Assembly: GCA_900696665.1 (NCBI GenBank) | Contig: CAADGY010000294.1 | Coordinates: 1 to 55,974, forward strand | DNA: 55,974 nucleotides | DNA from: an uncultured Acidobacteriota bacterium | Lineage (GTDB): Bacteria > Acidobacteriota > Terriglobia > Bryobacterales > Bryobacteraceae | Reading direction: 5' to 3' | Shown: positions 17,051 to 25,574 of the stretch, in pieces | Numbering within the stretch: position 1 is the first letter of the stretch | How the letters are laid out: each line of letters begins with the position of its first letter | Notes under the pieces: model-generated | What the model saw: only the letters and a program-made list of their open reading frames with translations | The model's database searches: none | What the model was told of the DNA's origin: nothing | Made by a program: the position numbers and the translations under genes

Positions 17051-18418
17051 TCAGCCGGCCGGCTCATCATCCAGGTCCGATACGGGGTTCTCGAATTTCG
17101 TGTACTCGCGAAGGAACACCAGCTTCACTTTTCCCGTCGGTCCGTTACGCTGTTTGGCGATAATCAATTCCGCGAGGCCCCGCAAGTCTTCGCGGTCGGG
17201 CTTGTATACCTCTTCGCGGAAGATGAATCCCACCAGGTCGGCATCCTGCTCGATGCTGCCGCTTTCCCGCAGATCGCTCAATTGCGGGCGGTGGTCGCCC
17301 ATCCGCGTTTCCGTGGCCCGGCTGAGCTGGGACAGTACGATGAACGGAACGCGTAGTTCTTTCGCCAGAAGCTTCAGCCCTCTCGAAATAGAGCTTACTT
17401 CAACGTTCCTGTTTTCAAACCGGCCGCGGCCCGTCATGAGTTGCAAGTAATCGACCACCACCAGCCCCAGGCCATGTTCCGCTTTCACGCGCCGGAGTTT
17501 CGCGTGCATGTCGAGCAGATTGACGGATGCCGTGTCGTCGATGAACAGCGGCGCTTCCACCAGGTCCGTAGCGGACATCTGCAACCTCCGGCGCTCATCC
17601 TGGCCGAGATAGCCCATACGGAATTTCTGCTGATCCACCCTGGCGCCGGCACAGATCATCCTGGTGAGCAGCGATTCCTTCGACATTTCGAGCGAGAACA
17701 CTGCAACAGTACGTGGCGACTCACCGCCGGCGACATGTTGCGCAATGTTCATGGCCAAAGCCGTCTTACCCATCGATGGCCGGGCCGCGATGATGATCAG
17801 TTCCCCTTCATGCAGCCCCCCGGTCATCTCGTCGAACTTCCGGAAACCCGTGCCCGTGCCCTTAATTCGCTTGCTGGGGTCCAGAAAAGCGGTCAGGCCG
17901 CCCTGGAACTCTTCGATGATCTGGCCGGGACGCGCCAGCGCGTTGCCATCGCGCGATTCGCCAAGCCGGAGAAATCCCTCCTCCGCTTCGGCAAGAATAC
18001 TTCCGGCTTGTTCGTCCCCGACGAGACACCGGTTGATGAGCTTCTGCGATGCAAAGATGATCCGCCGGAGAAGCGATTTCTCCTTTACGATGCGAACGTA
18101 GCTTTCCAGGTTGGCGATCGCCGGCAAGCCGTCGTCGAGCGATACCAGGTAGCTGATCCCGTCGACACTTTCCAGTTGATTGTGCCGGATCAGTTCGTTC
18201 GCGAGCGTGACACGATCTATGCGTTCACCGCGTTCGTGCAGTTCGTTCATCCGGAGGAAGATCCGGCGATGCTTCTCAAGACTGAAATCCTCAGACTCGA
18301 GAATGCCCGCAACCTGCACGTAAGCCGATTCGTCGATCAGAATGGACCCGAGCACGTATCGCTCGGCATCCAGGTTTACCGGGAGCCCTTTCTCTAACGC
18401 GACATCAGCGGATGACAT
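17051..18418 (-). CDS. dnaB: replicative DNA helicase DnaB
   Basis: The 455-residue protein has the DnaB N-terminal domain (about 12-115, beginning NLDAERYVLGSILID) and a RecA-like helicase domain. The latter has Walker A ARPSMGKTA (about 210-218), the DnaB motif VAVFSLEMS, Walker B VVVDYLQLM (about 319-327), and DLRESGSIEQDAD with the arginine region GPTGKVKLVF near the end. It is the hexameric 5'-3' helicase that unwinds DNA at the fork. Length is normal and no intein is present. Upstream is a 240-bp gap with DnaA-box-like motifs. Downstream genes on the same strand are sugar transporter genes, an unusual partner. Confidence 0.96.
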   Translation of the reverse strand: MSSADVALEKGLPVNLDAERYVLGSILIDESAYVQVAGILESEDFSLEKHRRIFLRMNELHERGERIDRVTLANELIRHNQLESVDGISYLVSLDDGLPAIANLESYVRIVKEKSLLRRIIFASQKLINRCLVGDEQAGSILAEAEEGFLRLGESRDGNALARPGQIIEEFQGGLTAFLDPSKRIKGTGTGFRKFDEMTGGLHEGELIIIAARPSMGKTALAMNIAQHVAGGESPRTVAVFSLEMSKESLLTRMICAGARVDQQKFRMGYLGQDERRRLQMSATDLVEAPLFIDDTASVNLLDMHAKLRRVKAEHGLGLVVVDYLQLMTGRGRFENRNVEVSSISRGLKLLAKELRVPFIVLSQLSRATETRMGDHRPQLSDLRESGSIEQDADLVGFIFREEVYKPDREDLRGLAELIIAKQRNGPTGKVKLVFLREYTKFENPVSDLDDEPAG

Positions 18419-18499
18419 GATTCGGAAGTCCCTACGATAATGGTTTTGCCGGCGGACGGCAAACCAAAGTTAGCACCCTCTGGTACGAACCGTTTAGCT

Positions 18500-18604
18500 T
18501 GTGAAAAAATCTGTGAAAAACTTTGATGTTCTTCCACAGCCACGCCGTGTTGGAAGCGCCTTTCTGCATGGCCACTTACAAACAGAGCACCAGAGTTTTC
18601 CACA
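18500..18604. promoter_or_regulatory. cluster of DnaA-box-like 9-mers upstream of dnaB
   Basis: Three sites fit the relaxed DnaA consensus TTWTNCACA. Two are on the minus strand (TGTGAAAAA at 18500-18508 and 18512-18520, 12 bases apart) and one on the plus strand (TTTTCCACA, 18596-18604). A fourth near-match, TCTTCCACA, is at 18530-18538. They lie 82-186 bases upstream of the dnaB ATG. DnaA could regulate dnaB here or be titrated. dnaA and dnaN are not next to it, so an origin is not claimed. Confidence 0.42.
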
Positions 18605-18658
18605 GTTTACCGCAAAACAGAACTGAACTCGTATGTTTTTACCATTTTTCCCGAAGCA

Positions 18659-20656
18659 TCATTTCAGGATTTGAAACAGGTTGCTATAATCGTCCGTCCA
18701 GAGACGGATGTTATTGCCCGCGGTTAACGGAACCGAAGCCATCCGTACTTCCGGCCCCCCATTGAACCGTGGCGACAACATCAGAACCCACGTAGAACCG
18801 AAAATTTCGTGATCCTTGTCGTCCTCGGTATCCACCAGGAGCGCCTCTTTCCCGGAAGCGGCGGCCAGATTGTAAACCACCGGCTGCAAGTCGAGGTACT
18901 GATTGCTGATATGAATGGCCAGAATCCCTTCAGGCTTCAAGTGCCGCCAGTAGATCTCGAGCGCTTCCTTGGTCAACAGATGGACCGGAATGGAATCTCC
19001 AGAAAAGGCATCGACTAAAAGAGTATCGAACTGTTGCGAGCCTTCGCGCTCCAGTGACAGCCGGGCATCGCCCAGCACCAAATCGACGTGGGCTTTGCTG
19101 TCCCGGAGGAAGGTGAACTCCTCCTTGGCCACCTGGACGACAAGGGGATTGATCTCATAGATACGGTAGTAATCGCCCGGCCGCCCGTAGCTCGCCAGAG
19201 TGCCTGTTCCCAGGCCGATGACACCTACCCGTTGTGTGGAATTGCGTGTATTGCGAATGGCGATTCCCGCCCCTGAGTTCGGGCCGTAATACGTGGTGGG
19301 CCGCATACGGCGTTCCTCAGCAAGGTACTGTGCGCCATGGTTGATAGACCCGTGCAGCAGTTTGCGGACGGCGAAATCGCCCTCACCCTCGTCGGAAACC
19401 CGTAAGACCCCATAGAAGTTTCGTACAAACACCTTCGTTCCTTCGGCCACGGCACGGGATTCTCCGATGACAAACACTACCAGCAACAGACCAAGCGCCA
19501 CCCAAGTGTAGTAGTACAACCTGGCCCGTTTCCGGAAAACAATCAGGAACAGCACCGCCGCTAACACCAGGCTGACGGGTAATTCGAAAAATCCTTTAAA
19601 CACACGGGGCGCCACGACCGCGACGAAAAGGCCGCCGATCGCCCCTCCCGTGGCAATTGTCAAATAAAATCCGGTGAGGTACCTGGGCGGCGGCTTGGTT
19701 CTCGCAATCTCACCGTGGCAGAACATGCATAGAAGTAAGAAGCCCGCCGCCATCAGCGGTAGCAGATACTCGAATTCCGGCGCCGGCTGCCGGTACATCA
19801 CATAGCACATACCAGCCACGGCGAGAGGCACCAGACCGTGAAAAATCGCCGGGCTGTACCAGCCTTCGCTCTCGAAACAGAGAACGAAACTCGCCAGGTA
19901 CAATGCCAGTGGCAGAATCCATAGAAACGGTACAGAGGCAACATCCTGCGTCAGGTGATTTGTCACCGAGAGCAACAACGCGGATGCACAACTCGCCAGC
20001 ACCAGCCACAGAGCCCATGTATACCAGCGCGGTGGCGCAGCCGCGTCCGATTCCGGCTCGACCGCCGGGACAAGCCCCGCCAAGCGGGCGCGGTATGCCA
20101 CCACCGCGCAGACGATGGCAAAAAAAACATAGAAAGCCGCCCACGTTCTGGCTTGAAGTCTGGCTGAAACGAATGGCTCGATCAACACCGGATAGCTGAG
20201 CAGCGCCAGCATGGAAGCAAAATTGGACAGCGCAAACAAGCGATATGGTTTAGCCGGCTGGCATGTCCTGGCATACCATGCCTGCAGCAGAGGACTGGTG
20301 GCCGAGAGCAGGAAATAGGGCAGCCCTATCGACGTGATCAGCAGAGCCAGGATCAGCCCGCTTGGGTCTTCGTACCCGGCGGGCTTCCATCCGGGATTCG
20401 GCGTGAATGGAATCAATAAGAGGCTGCCAGCCAGAAGCGTTGCGTGCACTAGAAACTGCCGGCGCGCATTCAAATAGCGTACAGACCAGTGAGCATAAAG
20501 ATAGCCCGCCAGCAACGTGAACTGAAAAAACACCATGCAGGTGGCCCATACAGACGCCGAGCCGCCAAACCATGGCAGAATCGCTTTTGCGATGATGGGC
20601 TGGACAACAAAGAGCAAAAACGCGCTTATAGAAATTGTTAGAACGTACAACAGCAT
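18659..20656 (-). CDS. membrane protein with C-terminal spermidine-synthase-like domain
   Basis: The 665-residue protein has about ten to twelve membrane helices in residues 1-420, starting YVLTISISAFLLFVVQPII, the signature start of fused MFS/spermidine synthase proteins. A Rossmann-fold aminopropyltransferase/methyltransferase-like domain follows (about 450-640). It has the nucleotide motif GVIGLGTGTLASYG, the acidic strand IYEINPLVV, and VLGDARLSLE with LLVDAFSGDSIP, the last matching the catalytic-Asp region of spermidine synthases. The family is widespread, but the true substrate is unproven. The gene is alone between dnaB and the divergent receptor gene at 20724. Confidence 0.82.
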   Translation of the reverse strand: MLLYVLTISISAFLLFVVQPIIAKAILPWFGGSASVWATCMVFFQFTLLAGYLYAHWSVRYLNARRQFLVHATLLAGSLLLIPFTPNPGWKPAGYEDPSGLILALLITSIGLPYFLLSATSPLLQAWYARTCQPAKPYRLFALSNFASMLALLSYPVLIEPFVSARLQARTWAAFYVFFAIVCAVVAYRARLAGLVPAVEPESDAAAPPRWYTWALWLVLASCASALLLSVTNHLTQDVASVPFLWILPLALYLASFVLCFESEGWYSPAIFHGLVPLAVAGMCYVMYRQPAPEFEYLLPLMAAGFLLLCMFCHGEIARTKPPPRYLTGFYLTIATGGAIGGLFVAVVAPRVFKGFFELPVSLVLAAVLFLIVFRKRARLYYYTWVALGLLLVVFVIGESRAVAEGTKVFVRNFYGVLRVSDEGEGDFAVRKLLHGSINHGAQYLAEERRMRPTTYYGPNSGAGIAIRNTRNSTQRVGVIGLGTGTLASYGRPGDYYRIYEINPLVVQVAKEEFTFLRDSKAHVDLVLGDARLSLEREGSQQFDTLLVDAFSGDSIPVHLLTKEALEIYWRHLKPEGILAIHISNQYLDLQPVVYNLAAASGKEALLVDTEDDKDHEIFGSTWVLMLSPRFNGGPEVRMASVPLTAGNNIRLWTDDYSNLFQILK

Positions 20657-20723
20657 CGATTAAGGGAACTCAACTCAACGATAACATCGCAGTGCCGGAC
20701 CTATGCCAAACTGAAATGAATAG

Positions 20724-22919
20724 ATGCCCAGAACCCTCTTTCCCTGTTGCTTATTTCTGATCGCACCAGCGGTACTGGCCCAGTCCGGTGGCGTGCTGAA
20801 AGGCAAAGTAGTACTGGATCCAAGCGGGGAAGCAGTGCACAGCGCGACCGTCATGATCGTTCAACTCGGCAGGTCCGTTCAGACTGATACCGAGGGAGCG
20901 TATCAGTTCAATAATGTGCCTCCGGGAACTTATGACGTACTCGCGCATCTTCATCCCCTTGGAGATCAGAGGCAGCGCGTAACGATAACCTCCGGCACGG
21001 TGGCCACGGCGAATTTCAAGCTCCGGCTTGCCGCGGTGCACGAACAGATCACAGTGACCGCTTCGGGAAGAGAAGAGACGGCACTTGAGGCTTTTCAAAC
21101 AGTCACTTCCATGCAGACGCTCGAATTGACCGCCAAGAGCGCTCCGTCGCTGGGCGAAGTGCTGGAAAGCGAACCCGGCGTGGCGAAACGCAGCTCGGGT
21201 CCGGGGACGACAAGACCGGTCATCCGTGGCTTCGACGGGGACCGTGTCCTGGTTCTTCAGGATGGAATGCCGGCCGGCACGCTCGGTTATCAATCGGGCG
21301 ATCACGGCGAACCGATAGACGTGACGTCACTCGAGCGGGTTGAGGTTGTGCGGGGTCCGGCAACGCTGCTATATGGCAGCAACGCGATCGGTGGTGTTGT
21401 GAATGCGGTTACTTCCCACCACCAGGTGCACCAGCATCCTCACCCCGGATTGCGTGGTCATCTGACGGGCATGGGCGGCTCCAACAATGGACTCGCCGGA
21501 GGCAGCGGCGGGTTCGAGTATGGCTATCGAAACTGGCTCCTCTGGGGCGGCGGCGGGCGGCAGCGCACTGGTGACTATCATGCGCCGCTAGGAAAGATTG
21601 AAAACTCACAAACCGATAATTCCCAAACCAATGCAGGCCTCGGTTATTACGGCAGTAAGTATTTCGCAAGCCTCGGGTATGGCTTTCAAGATGGCACCTA
21701 CGGCATACCGGCGGACATGGAGGACCTGCTGCATAGCGAAGAGGACCACGACAGCGAACATGGGCTTGTCGATCTGAAGTTCCAGCGCCATAACGTCAGA
21801 GCGGGAATGGGCGTGAAAGATTTCTGGTCAATGGAGCGCTTCGCAATGACGCTGGGCTACACCGACTGGCATCATCGCGAGATATCTTCGGGCGAAGTAC
21901 ACAACCGCTTTTACAACAAACAGTTCTCCTACCGCGGTGTGTTCGATCAAAAGAAACGCGGCCATAATTCCGGCAATTTCGGCTTCATGGGCCGTTACCG
22001 CGACTATAAAGCGATTGGAGAAGAAGCGTTCGCTCCACCGGTAACACAGACCGCCTTTGCCGCGTTTGTGCTGGAGCAGTTCAGCTTTGAAAGATTCCGC
22101 ATCCAACTCGGCGGACGTATCGAAAACACCGGCTACACCCCTTCGGGACTTCGGGACCGTTCCTTCACAGGTGTCTCCGGAGCCGCCGGTATTCAGCTAC
22201 CGCTGTGGCACGGAGGCAGCTTTGTAACGAATTACACGCACTCCTACCGCGCACCCGCGCTCGAAGAGCTGTATTCCTACGGGCCGCATGCCGGCAATCT
22301 GACATTCGAGATCGGCGATGCAAATTTGCGCCGGGAATCCGCGGAGGGGCTCGATGTGTCGCTGCGGCACGAGCATTCCCGAATCAAAGGGGAGGTAAAT
22401 TTCTTCCAGTACTGGATTGGAGATTACGTTTATCTCGCACCGACGGGTGGAATTCAGGACGGGTTAATCGAGGTTCTCTACCGGCAGGGTGACGCGCATT
22501 ACCAGGGAATAGAAGGCCGTATTGATGCAGGAGTCTGTCCCAACCTGTGGCTGAACTTGGGAGTCGATGCGGTCCGCGCAACCCTCACGAGCACAGATAT
22601 GCCCCTTCCTCGAATCCCTCCCCTGCGAGGCCGTATCGGGATGGATGTCCGCTATAAGGGCTTGAGTATCCGCCCCGGACTGCTGCTTACGAATCAACAG
22701 GATCGGATCTTCCCTACCGAAACCGCGACAGCGGGATATGGGGTGATCGACCTTGCGGCGTCGTATGTGTACACGCAACGGCACGCTATGCATGTATTCG
22801 GAGTGGATGCTTTCAATTTAGGGAATAACCTATACCGCAATCACCTGTCTTTCATCAAAGAGATTGCACCAGAGATAGGGCGAGGCATTCGTGCCTACTA
22901 TACAATCCAGTTTTTTTAG
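20724..22919 (+). CDS. TonB-dependent receptor with His-rich loops, probably metal-specific
   Basis: This 731-residue outer-membrane receptor has a signal peptide (1-19) and a carboxypeptidase-regulatory-like beta domain (about 24-95). The TonB plug spans about 115-215 (RPVIRGFDGDRVLVLQDG, then ERVEVVRGPATLLYGSNAIGG). The 22-strand barrel ends in phenylalanine. Two loops are rich in metal ligands: HHQVHQHPHP (about 232-241) and LLHSEEDHDSEH (about 336-347). Similar His/Asp clusters occur in ZnuD-type zinc receptors, so zinc or another divalent metal is the likely cargo. No Zur box was recognised upstream. Its last 29 bases overlap the start of the beta-propeller gene. Confidence 0.86.
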   Translation: MPRTLFPCCLFLIAPAVLAQSGGVLKGKVVLDPSGEAVHSATVMIVQLGRSVQTDTEGAYQFNNVPPGTYDVLAHLHPLGDQRQRVTITSGTVATANFKLRLAAVHEQITVTASGREETALEAFQTVTSMQTLELTAKSAPSLGEVLESEPGVAKRSSGPGTTRPVIRGFDGDRVLVLQDGMPAGTLGYQSGDHGEPIDVTSLERVEVVRGPATLLYGSNAIGGVVNAVTSHHQVHQHPHPGLRGHLTGMGGSNNGLAGGSGGFEYGYRNWLLWGGGGRQRTGDYHAPLGKIENSQTDNSQTNAGLGYYGSKYFASLGYGFQDGTYGIPADMEDLLHSEEDHDSEHGLVDLKFQRHNVRAGMGVKDFWSMERFAMTLGYTDWHHREISSGEVHNRFYNKQFSYRGVFDQKKRGHNSGNFGFMGRYRDYKAIGEEAFAPPVTQTAFAAFVLEQFSFERFRIQLGGRIENTGYTPSGLRDRSFTGVSGAAGIQLPLWHGGSFVTNYTHSYRAPALEELYSYGPHAGNLTFEIGDANLRRESAEGLDVSLRHEHSRIKGEVNFFQYWIGDYVYLAPTGGIQDGLIEVLYRQGDAHYQGIEGRIDAGVCPNLWLNLGVDAVRATLTSTDMPLPRIPPLRGRIGMDVRYKGLSIRPGLLLTNQQDRIFPTETATAGYGVIDLAASYVYTQRHAMHVFGVDAFNLGNNLYRNHLSFIKEIAPEIGRGIRAYYTIQFF

Positions 22920-23835
22920 AAATGCCCGCCTCCCGGCGGTCTTGGCACTGGCGGTATCCGCTTCATTCGGACAACCGCTCAGCCGCGAAACAGTACGCAG
23001 CCATGTAAACGTTGCCAGTATCGCGGGTGAAGGGAAACGCGAAGTATTCAGCTCAGACCGGCTCTTTGAAGCACCAAACTGGTCACCCGATGGAAGGTAC
23101 CTGGTGCTGAACTCCGGGGGCAAACTCTGGCGGCTGAAGGCCGAAGGAGGCAAGCCGGAACTGATTCCCACTGGTGCAGTGAATCGCATTAATAACGATC
23201 ACGGGATATCGCCCGATGGGAAATGGCTTGCCATCTCGGCTGGGCCGATTTATGTGCTGCCATGGGCCGGGGGTGTTCCAGAACAGGTAACACCGCTTGC
23301 TCCCAGTTATTATCATGGCTGGTCTCCGGACGGCAAGACGCTGGTTTACTGCGCAAGGCGTGACACTAACTTCGATATTTACGCCATCGGCGTAAGTGGC
23401 GGCCAGGAAGTCCGCCTCACCGTCAATGCCGGCTATGACGATGGACCCGACTATTCCCCGGATGGCAAGTGGATCTATTTCAATTCGGACCGTTCCGGTA
23501 GCTGGGATATCTGGCGGATGCCGGCCGCCGGAGCGGGACCGGACGATAAGGCTGCCGAGCGCACCACCAGCGATGAAATGGAAGACTGGTTCCCTCATCC
23601 GTCGCCCGACGGGAAGTGGCTCATCTTTCTCTCTTATGAGAAAGGGACAAAGGGACATCCCGCCAATCAGCACGTCGTCGTTCGCAGGATGAGCCTGTCA
23701 CGGGACGCCTCTGCCGCTCCGGGGATCGCCGAGGTGGTGAAACTCTTCGGGGGCCAGGGTACGCTCAACGTGAATTCGTGGTCGCCGGATAGCAAGCGCT
23801 TCGCCTATGTAAGTTACTCTCCGAAACCGCGCTGA
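22891..23835 (+). CDS. exported TolB/WD40-like beta-propeller protein
   Basis: The 314-residue protein starts at GTG 22891 inside the receptor gene, and a signal peptide follows (VLALAVSASFG). At least five PD40-type repeats are visible through the repeated motif SPDGK or SPDSK: WSPDGRYLV, SPDGKWLAI, WSPDGKTLVY, YSPDGKWIYF, PSPDGKWLIF and WSPDSKRFAY. These form a TolB-like propeller in the periplasm that would bind another protein or a ligand. The 29-base overlap with the TonB receptor suggests co-translation and a shared pathway, perhaps as a periplasmic partner in metal uptake. No catalytic domain is attached. Confidence 0.8.
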   Translation: MPTIQSSFFRNARLPAVLALAVSASFGQPLSRETVRSHVNVASIAGEGKREVFSSDRLFEAPNWSPDGRYLVLNSGGKLWRLKAEGGKPELIPTGAVNRINNDHGISPDGKWLAISAGPIYVLPWAGGVPEQVTPLAPSYYHGWSPDGKTLVYCARRDTNFDIYAIGVSGGQEVRLTVNAGYDDGPDYSPDGKWIYFNSDRSGSWDIWRMPAAGAGPDDKAAERTTSDEMEDWFPHPSPDGKWLIFLSYEKGTKGHPANQHVVVRRMSLSRDASAAPGIAEVVKLFGGQGTLNVNSWSPDSKRFAYVSYSPKPR

Positions 23836-23968
23836 AAGAAGTGCGGTCACAAACCAGCGCCTGCACCTGGCGGTCCAGGCAATTACCGTATTCGCAATAA
23901 GTTAGCATGTACTCCAGCCAACCCGTGCACGTCTTGTTTCCAGTAACCGTTGCTACGATGTAACTGGC

Positions 23969-24190
23969 ATGAAGAAAGACGAGTTAGCGCAAAAACTCGC
24001 CAGACAGACACACCTCAGCAAAGCCAAGGCCGCCGATGAACTCGACCGGGTGGTCCACGATATGATCCGGAAGTTGAAAAAGGGTTACACGGTTGCATTG
24101 CCGGGAATCGGGACCCTGCAGACTGGCAACCGAGACTCGAAGCGCGAGCTTCCAACGAAGGAATCCTTCGGCAAAGGCCCACGGAAATGA
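23969..24190 (+). CDS. short HU-like DNA-binding protein without arms
   Basis: The 73-residue protein starts KKDELAQKLARQTHLSKAKA, the alpha-1/alpha-2 dimer core of HU/IHF. It continues with the GYTVALPGIGTLQ beta-turn, equivalent to the GFGTF motif of HU. After that turn only about 20 basic residues remain, so the beta-arms that wrap DNA and the last helix of a 90-residue HU are missing. It may still dimerise, with itself or with the HU-like part of the next protein, or bind DNA weakly. Its stop overlaps the start of the TIR gene by four bases (ATGA, 24187-24190), so both products are made together. Confidence 0.78.
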   Translation: MKKDELAQKLARQTHLSKAKAADELDRVVHDMIRKLKKGYTVALPGIGTLQTGNRDSKRELPTKESFGKGPRK

Positions 24191-24768
24191 GCCAGAAGAC
24201 GCTGTCGACCGAAGATGTGGCTCTCGCCGTGCGGCGTTGCCTCACAGCCGGCAGGACAGTTGAGATCGATGGGATCGGGACGTTCCGTCCCACCGCGGAT
24301 GGCGGCATCGAGTTCGTACCGAGGCAGGCCAATCGTGTTTTTCTGGCTTACGTGGAGGAAGACGCCGCGGAAGTCGAGCGGTTGTACCAACGGTTGGAAG
24401 CAGCCGGGCTGGCTCCGTGGATGGACCGGAAGAAACTGCTGCCGGGGCAGAACTGGCCGCGATCGCTCGAAATGGCCATCGGTATCTCGGATTTTTTTAT
24501 CGCGTGTTTCTCCAGGAAGGCCGTGGCCAAACACGGGCATTTTCAGGCGGAGCTCCGGTACGCGCTTCAATGTGCATCGAAACTGCCACTGGATGAAATC
24601 TTCGTGATCCCGATCAGACTGGACGAATGCACTGTGCCGGCCCGCATTACTCGGGAAATTCAGTACGTGGATATGTTCCCGAACTGGGAAAAGGGCTTTC
24701 AGCGCGTGCTGGCCACGATATCGCAAAGCGAAAAATCGTTGAAGCCGCAGCTCAGACTTGCCGGATAG
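24187..24768 (+). CDS. HU-like/TIR domain fusion protein
   Basis: Residues 1-47 repeat the armless HU core seen in the preceding gene (STEDVALAVRRCL, then GRTVEIDGIGTFRP). Residues 48-165 are a TIR domain: VFLAYVEEDAAEVERLYQRL (strand A, helix A), APWMDRKKLLPGQNW (BB-loop region), a SDFFIACFS strand, and FQAELRYAL with Glu122 at the position of the catalytic glutamate of NAD-cleaving TIRs. IFVIPIRLDEC forms the later strand. Bacterial TIRs often degrade NAD or make cyclic ADP-ribose signals in defence. The HU-like part probably pairs with the 73-residue HU-like protein or with DNA. The stop codon overlaps GTG of the transpeptidase gene by one base (TAGTG). Confidence 0.8.
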   Translation: MSQKTLSTEDVALAVRRCLTAGRTVEIDGIGTFRPTADGGIEFVPRQANRVFLAYVEEDAAEVERLYQRLEAAGLAPWMDRKKLLPGQNWPRSLEMAIGISDFFIACFSRKAVAKHGHFQAELRYALQCASKLPLDEIFVIPIRLDECTVPARITREIQYVDMFPNWEKGFQRVLATISQSEKSLKPQLRLAG

Positions 24769-25574
24769 TGCCGCCCGGCCGCAAGGGGTACCATCAAAGT
24801 ATCATTCGCACGTTTGTACTACTGCTGATCGCCTGCATCGCGGGCGCCGCTACGCTGGTTTTGGACGTTCGAACCGGGCGCGTGCTTTTTGAAGACACGG
24901 CGGGTACCGTAAGCGCTGCACCGGGTTCTGTGTTGAAGCCGTTCGTTGCCATCGCGCTTCTGGAAACCTCAACCTTTCGCCCGGCGCAGCGCGTCGCCTG
25001 TGCCCGGCAACTACAACTCAAAGGGCGCAAGTTCGATTGTTCTCACCCCGCTCTCGCCATGCCGTTGGACCTTTCCGCGGCGCTCGCCTATTCCTGTAAC
25101 AATTACTTCGTGACGATGTCACGCCGCCTCGAGCCGGTGCGGCTCGCCGCCGGGCTGCAACGCTTTGGCTTGAACGCCGAAGTGGCGGGAACCGCGGATC
25201 AACTTGCCATGCAGGCAATTGGACAGTGGGGGATAGAATGCACGCCTGCCGAACTCGCCGCTGCCTACCGGCGGCTGGCCCTCTTCCGGCGAACGGCCGG
25301 GGCCCGCTACGTGCCTTTGTGGAGTGGCATCGCAGGAGCAGCCGAGTTCGGCACTGCGCAGCTTGCAAAACCGGCGGGCCTGCGCATCGCCGGAAAGACC
25401 GGCACGACGTTGAACCGGAGCCGAACAGAAACCCTGGGCTGGTTTGCCGGATGGGCTCCGGTCGGGACACCCGAATTCGTTGCCGTCGTGCTTGCGCGAG
25501 GCAGTGGCGGGCCGGATGCGGCTCCGGAAGCTCGCCGTGCATTTGAGCGGTTCGCTGCGCGAGGAGTTCATTGA
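24768..25574 (+). CDS. minimal penicillin-binding transpeptidase
   Basis: The start is taken as GTG 24768, overlapping the TIR stop; the open frame extends further upstream but only inside the TIR gene. The 268-residue protein has an export signal (about 14-30) and a bare transpeptidase domain. The three active-site motifs are present: SxxK in PGSVLKPF (Ser54), SxN in YSCNNYF (about 109) and KTG in AGKTGTT (about 210). There is no PASTA, dimerisation or glycosyltransferase domain. It would crosslink or remodel peptidoglycan in the periplasm and bind beta-lactams. Its TGA overlaps the ATG of the SpoIID-like gene by one base (TGATG). Short transpeptidases paired with SpoIID suggest a wall-remodelling pair. 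Confidence 0.84.
   Translation: MPPGRKGYHQSIIRTFVLLLIACIAGAATLVLDVRTGRVLFEDTAGTVSAAPGSVLKPFVAIALLETSTFRPAQRVACARQLQLKGRKFDCSHPALAMPLDLSAALAYSCNNYFVTMSRRLEPVRLAAGLQRFGLNAEVAGTADQLAMQAIGQWGIECTPAELAAAYRRLALFRRTAGARYVPLWSGIAGAAEFGTAQLAKPAGLRIAGKTGTTLNRSRTETLGWFAGWAPVGTPEFVAVVLARGSGGPDAAPEARRAFERFAARGVH

Noticed and set aside
17441..18397. 318-residue plus-strand open frame opposite dnaB
   Set aside because: dnaB has all its helicase motifs in the other strand; the antisense frame has no recognisable domain.
18419..18658. Replication origin next to dnaB
   Set aside because: DnaA-like boxes are present, but dnaA, dnaN and an obvious AT-rich unwinding element are not; regulation of dnaB is the simpler reading.
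20657..20723. Zur operator upstream of the His-rich receptor
   Set aside because: ACGATAACATCG offers only part of a Zur-like half-site and no convincing palindrome.
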